Positions 63,269-64,000 of a stretch of 64,000 nt of DNA are shown piece after piece; positions within the stretch are counted from its first letter, which is position 1, and each line of letters opens with the position of its first letter. Location: contig JAWVWS010001074.1 of assembly GCA_033807775.1 (NCBI GenBank), forward strand, positions 496,001 to 560,000. Direction: 5' to 3'. The notes under the pieces are model-generated. The model made no database searches, was not told the origin of the DNA, and worked only from the letters and a program-made list of their open reading frames with translations. The translations under genes and the position numbers were made by a program. The DNA is from Saussurea involucrata. Taxonomy: Eukaryota > Streptophyta > Magnoliopsida > Asterales > Asteraceae.

Positions 63269-64000
63269 GCATGCCAAAAATGTTATTTTCCAAATATTTG
63301 TGTGTTTTACTTGAAAATATCAATGGTTGAGTTAATGGAATAGTTTAACTCTTTTGAAATGGTTATCTTCGTAAATGTTGTAAAACAACCATATTTGGGG
63401 CTTTTGGATATTTTGATGTGTAGAAATCATAATATGTCATTAAAGGATTAATTGGTCAAAATCATATTTTGTTCACTTTCTTTCTCGTTTGGAGTATTGT
63501 GGACGATTTTGGTTATGTTTAGTTGAAGTGTTCTTCTCCTTCTTCATTTATGAAGATTAGGGCTTGATGTATTTGAGATTTTGGGTTCTAAATGTTTGGG
63601 GAATGATTCTAAGTATTTGAGGATAAATAGTTATGGTTGGAAACTTGTGGATCTAGGTTTTGAAAGATTTGGCCTAAAGGATCCGGGTTGCATCAAAGGA
63701 GCTTACGTTGGGAGAAATTCTAGATTTAGCTTAAATCTAGCTAGGTGAGTTCAATGTGATTTGTGAAAACTTTGTGCATGCCAAAAATGTTATTTTCCAA
63801 ATATTTGTGTGATTTACTTGAAAATATCAATGGTTGAGTTAATGGAATAGTTTAACTCTTTTGAAATGGTTATCTTCATAAATGTTGTAAAACAACCATA
63901 TTTGGGGCTTTTGGATATTTTGATGTGTAGAAATCATAATATGTCATTAAAGGATTGATTGCTCAAAATCATATTTTGTTCACTTTCTTTCTCGTTTGGA
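63269..64000 (+). repeat. Ten-monomer HOR family, start of copy 5
   Basis: The landmark at 63679 has aaatagttatgg, gctagg and caatgtg, matching 44434, 50004, 54561 and 57600. The following partial monomer begins gtgtgattt and attgattgctc, as the second member of each copy does. The window ends mid-monomer. Confidence 0.85.

Larger units (their letters stand above)
1..64000 (+). repeat. Satellite array, ~506 bp monomer, head to tail
   Basis: The same ~506 bp sequence repeats across the entire window. GGATCC landmarks start at 394, 902, 1407, 1912, 2418 and so on to 62666, 63172 and 63679; I followed all 126, with spacings of 503-509 bp. The site at 58612 reads GGATAC. GCATGC follows each landmark by about 97 bp. 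No monomer is inverted and no foreign sequence interrupts the array; both edges are mid-monomer. Differences between monomers are mostly single bases and 1-3 bp indels. Tandem satellites of this kind form centromeric, pericentromeric, knob or subtelomeric heterochromatin in plants and animals; which applies here cannot be read from the sequence. I do not recognise a named family. Confidence 0.99.

Noticed and set aside
1..64000. CENP-B box-like motif
   Set aside because: CGGG occurs in ggatccggg and TTCG in cttcgtaa, but they are not arranged as in the 17 bp box and lie far apart in the monomer.
1..64000. LTR retrotransposon or other mobile element
   Set aside because: The repeats are head to tail at one fixed length, with no internal coding domain, primer-binding site, terminal inverted repeats or target-site duplications.
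1..64000. CRISPR array or prokaryotic repeat
   Set aside because: The unit is ~506 bp and almost wholly conserved, with no repeat/spacer alternation and no neighbouring genes.
1..64000. Ribosomal spacer or 5S rDNA array
   Set aside because: No rRNA-like segment, internal promoter boxes or T-run terminator is recognisable in the monomer.

Overview
The whole 64 kb window is one uninterrupted head-to-tail array of an AT-rich satellite DNA with a monomer of about 506 bp. I see no gene, RNA gene, transposon, CRISPR array or unique flanking sequence. A BamHI-type landmark (GGATCC) recurs 126 times between 394 and 63679, once with a one-base change, always 503 to 509 bp apart (mean 506.3). All monomers lie in the same orientation, and both window edges fall inside a monomer, so the true array is longer than 64 kb. 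A hand count over 541-1020 gives about 33% G+C, with G about 2.2 times as common as C on the + strand.

The organism is eukaryotic. A long satellite of this size organised in higher-order repeats fits a plant centromeric, pericentromeric or subtelomeric block best, but I do not recognise the monomer as a named family. The taxon and the chromosomal position are inference.

The variation is organised. Monomers carry shared private variants that define higher-order repeats (HORs) and recent duplications. 1-5226: mixed types with small dimer/trimer copies. 5227-14335: an apparently exact tandem duplication of a 4555 bp, nine-monomer block, with an older 2532 bp (five-monomer) echo inside it. 14336-15619: bridge resembling the window start. 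15620-27791: an eight-monomer HOR of 4049 bp in two full copies (A, B), a copy contracted by two monomers (C), and the start of another (D). 27792-28894: a 507 bp duplication. 28895-38375: looser mixture with a 1518 bp trimer pair and a 506 bp doublet. 38376-42991: a 1520 bp trimer in three consecutive copies. 42992-64000: a roughly ten-monomer HOR in four copies and the start of a fifth, differing by whole-monomer gains and losses (offsets 5063, 5570, 7597 and 6079 bp).

The pattern is what unequal exchange between in-register monomers produces, and two exchange junctions can be placed within about 50 and 185 bp. Each monomer carries at least seven short dyad symmetries, and most CpG sites in the monomer alternate with TpG or CpA, suggesting a methylated array. 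The only ORFs of note are four copies of a 66-codon frame opened by a one-base change in one monomer type; I treat them as chance frames.
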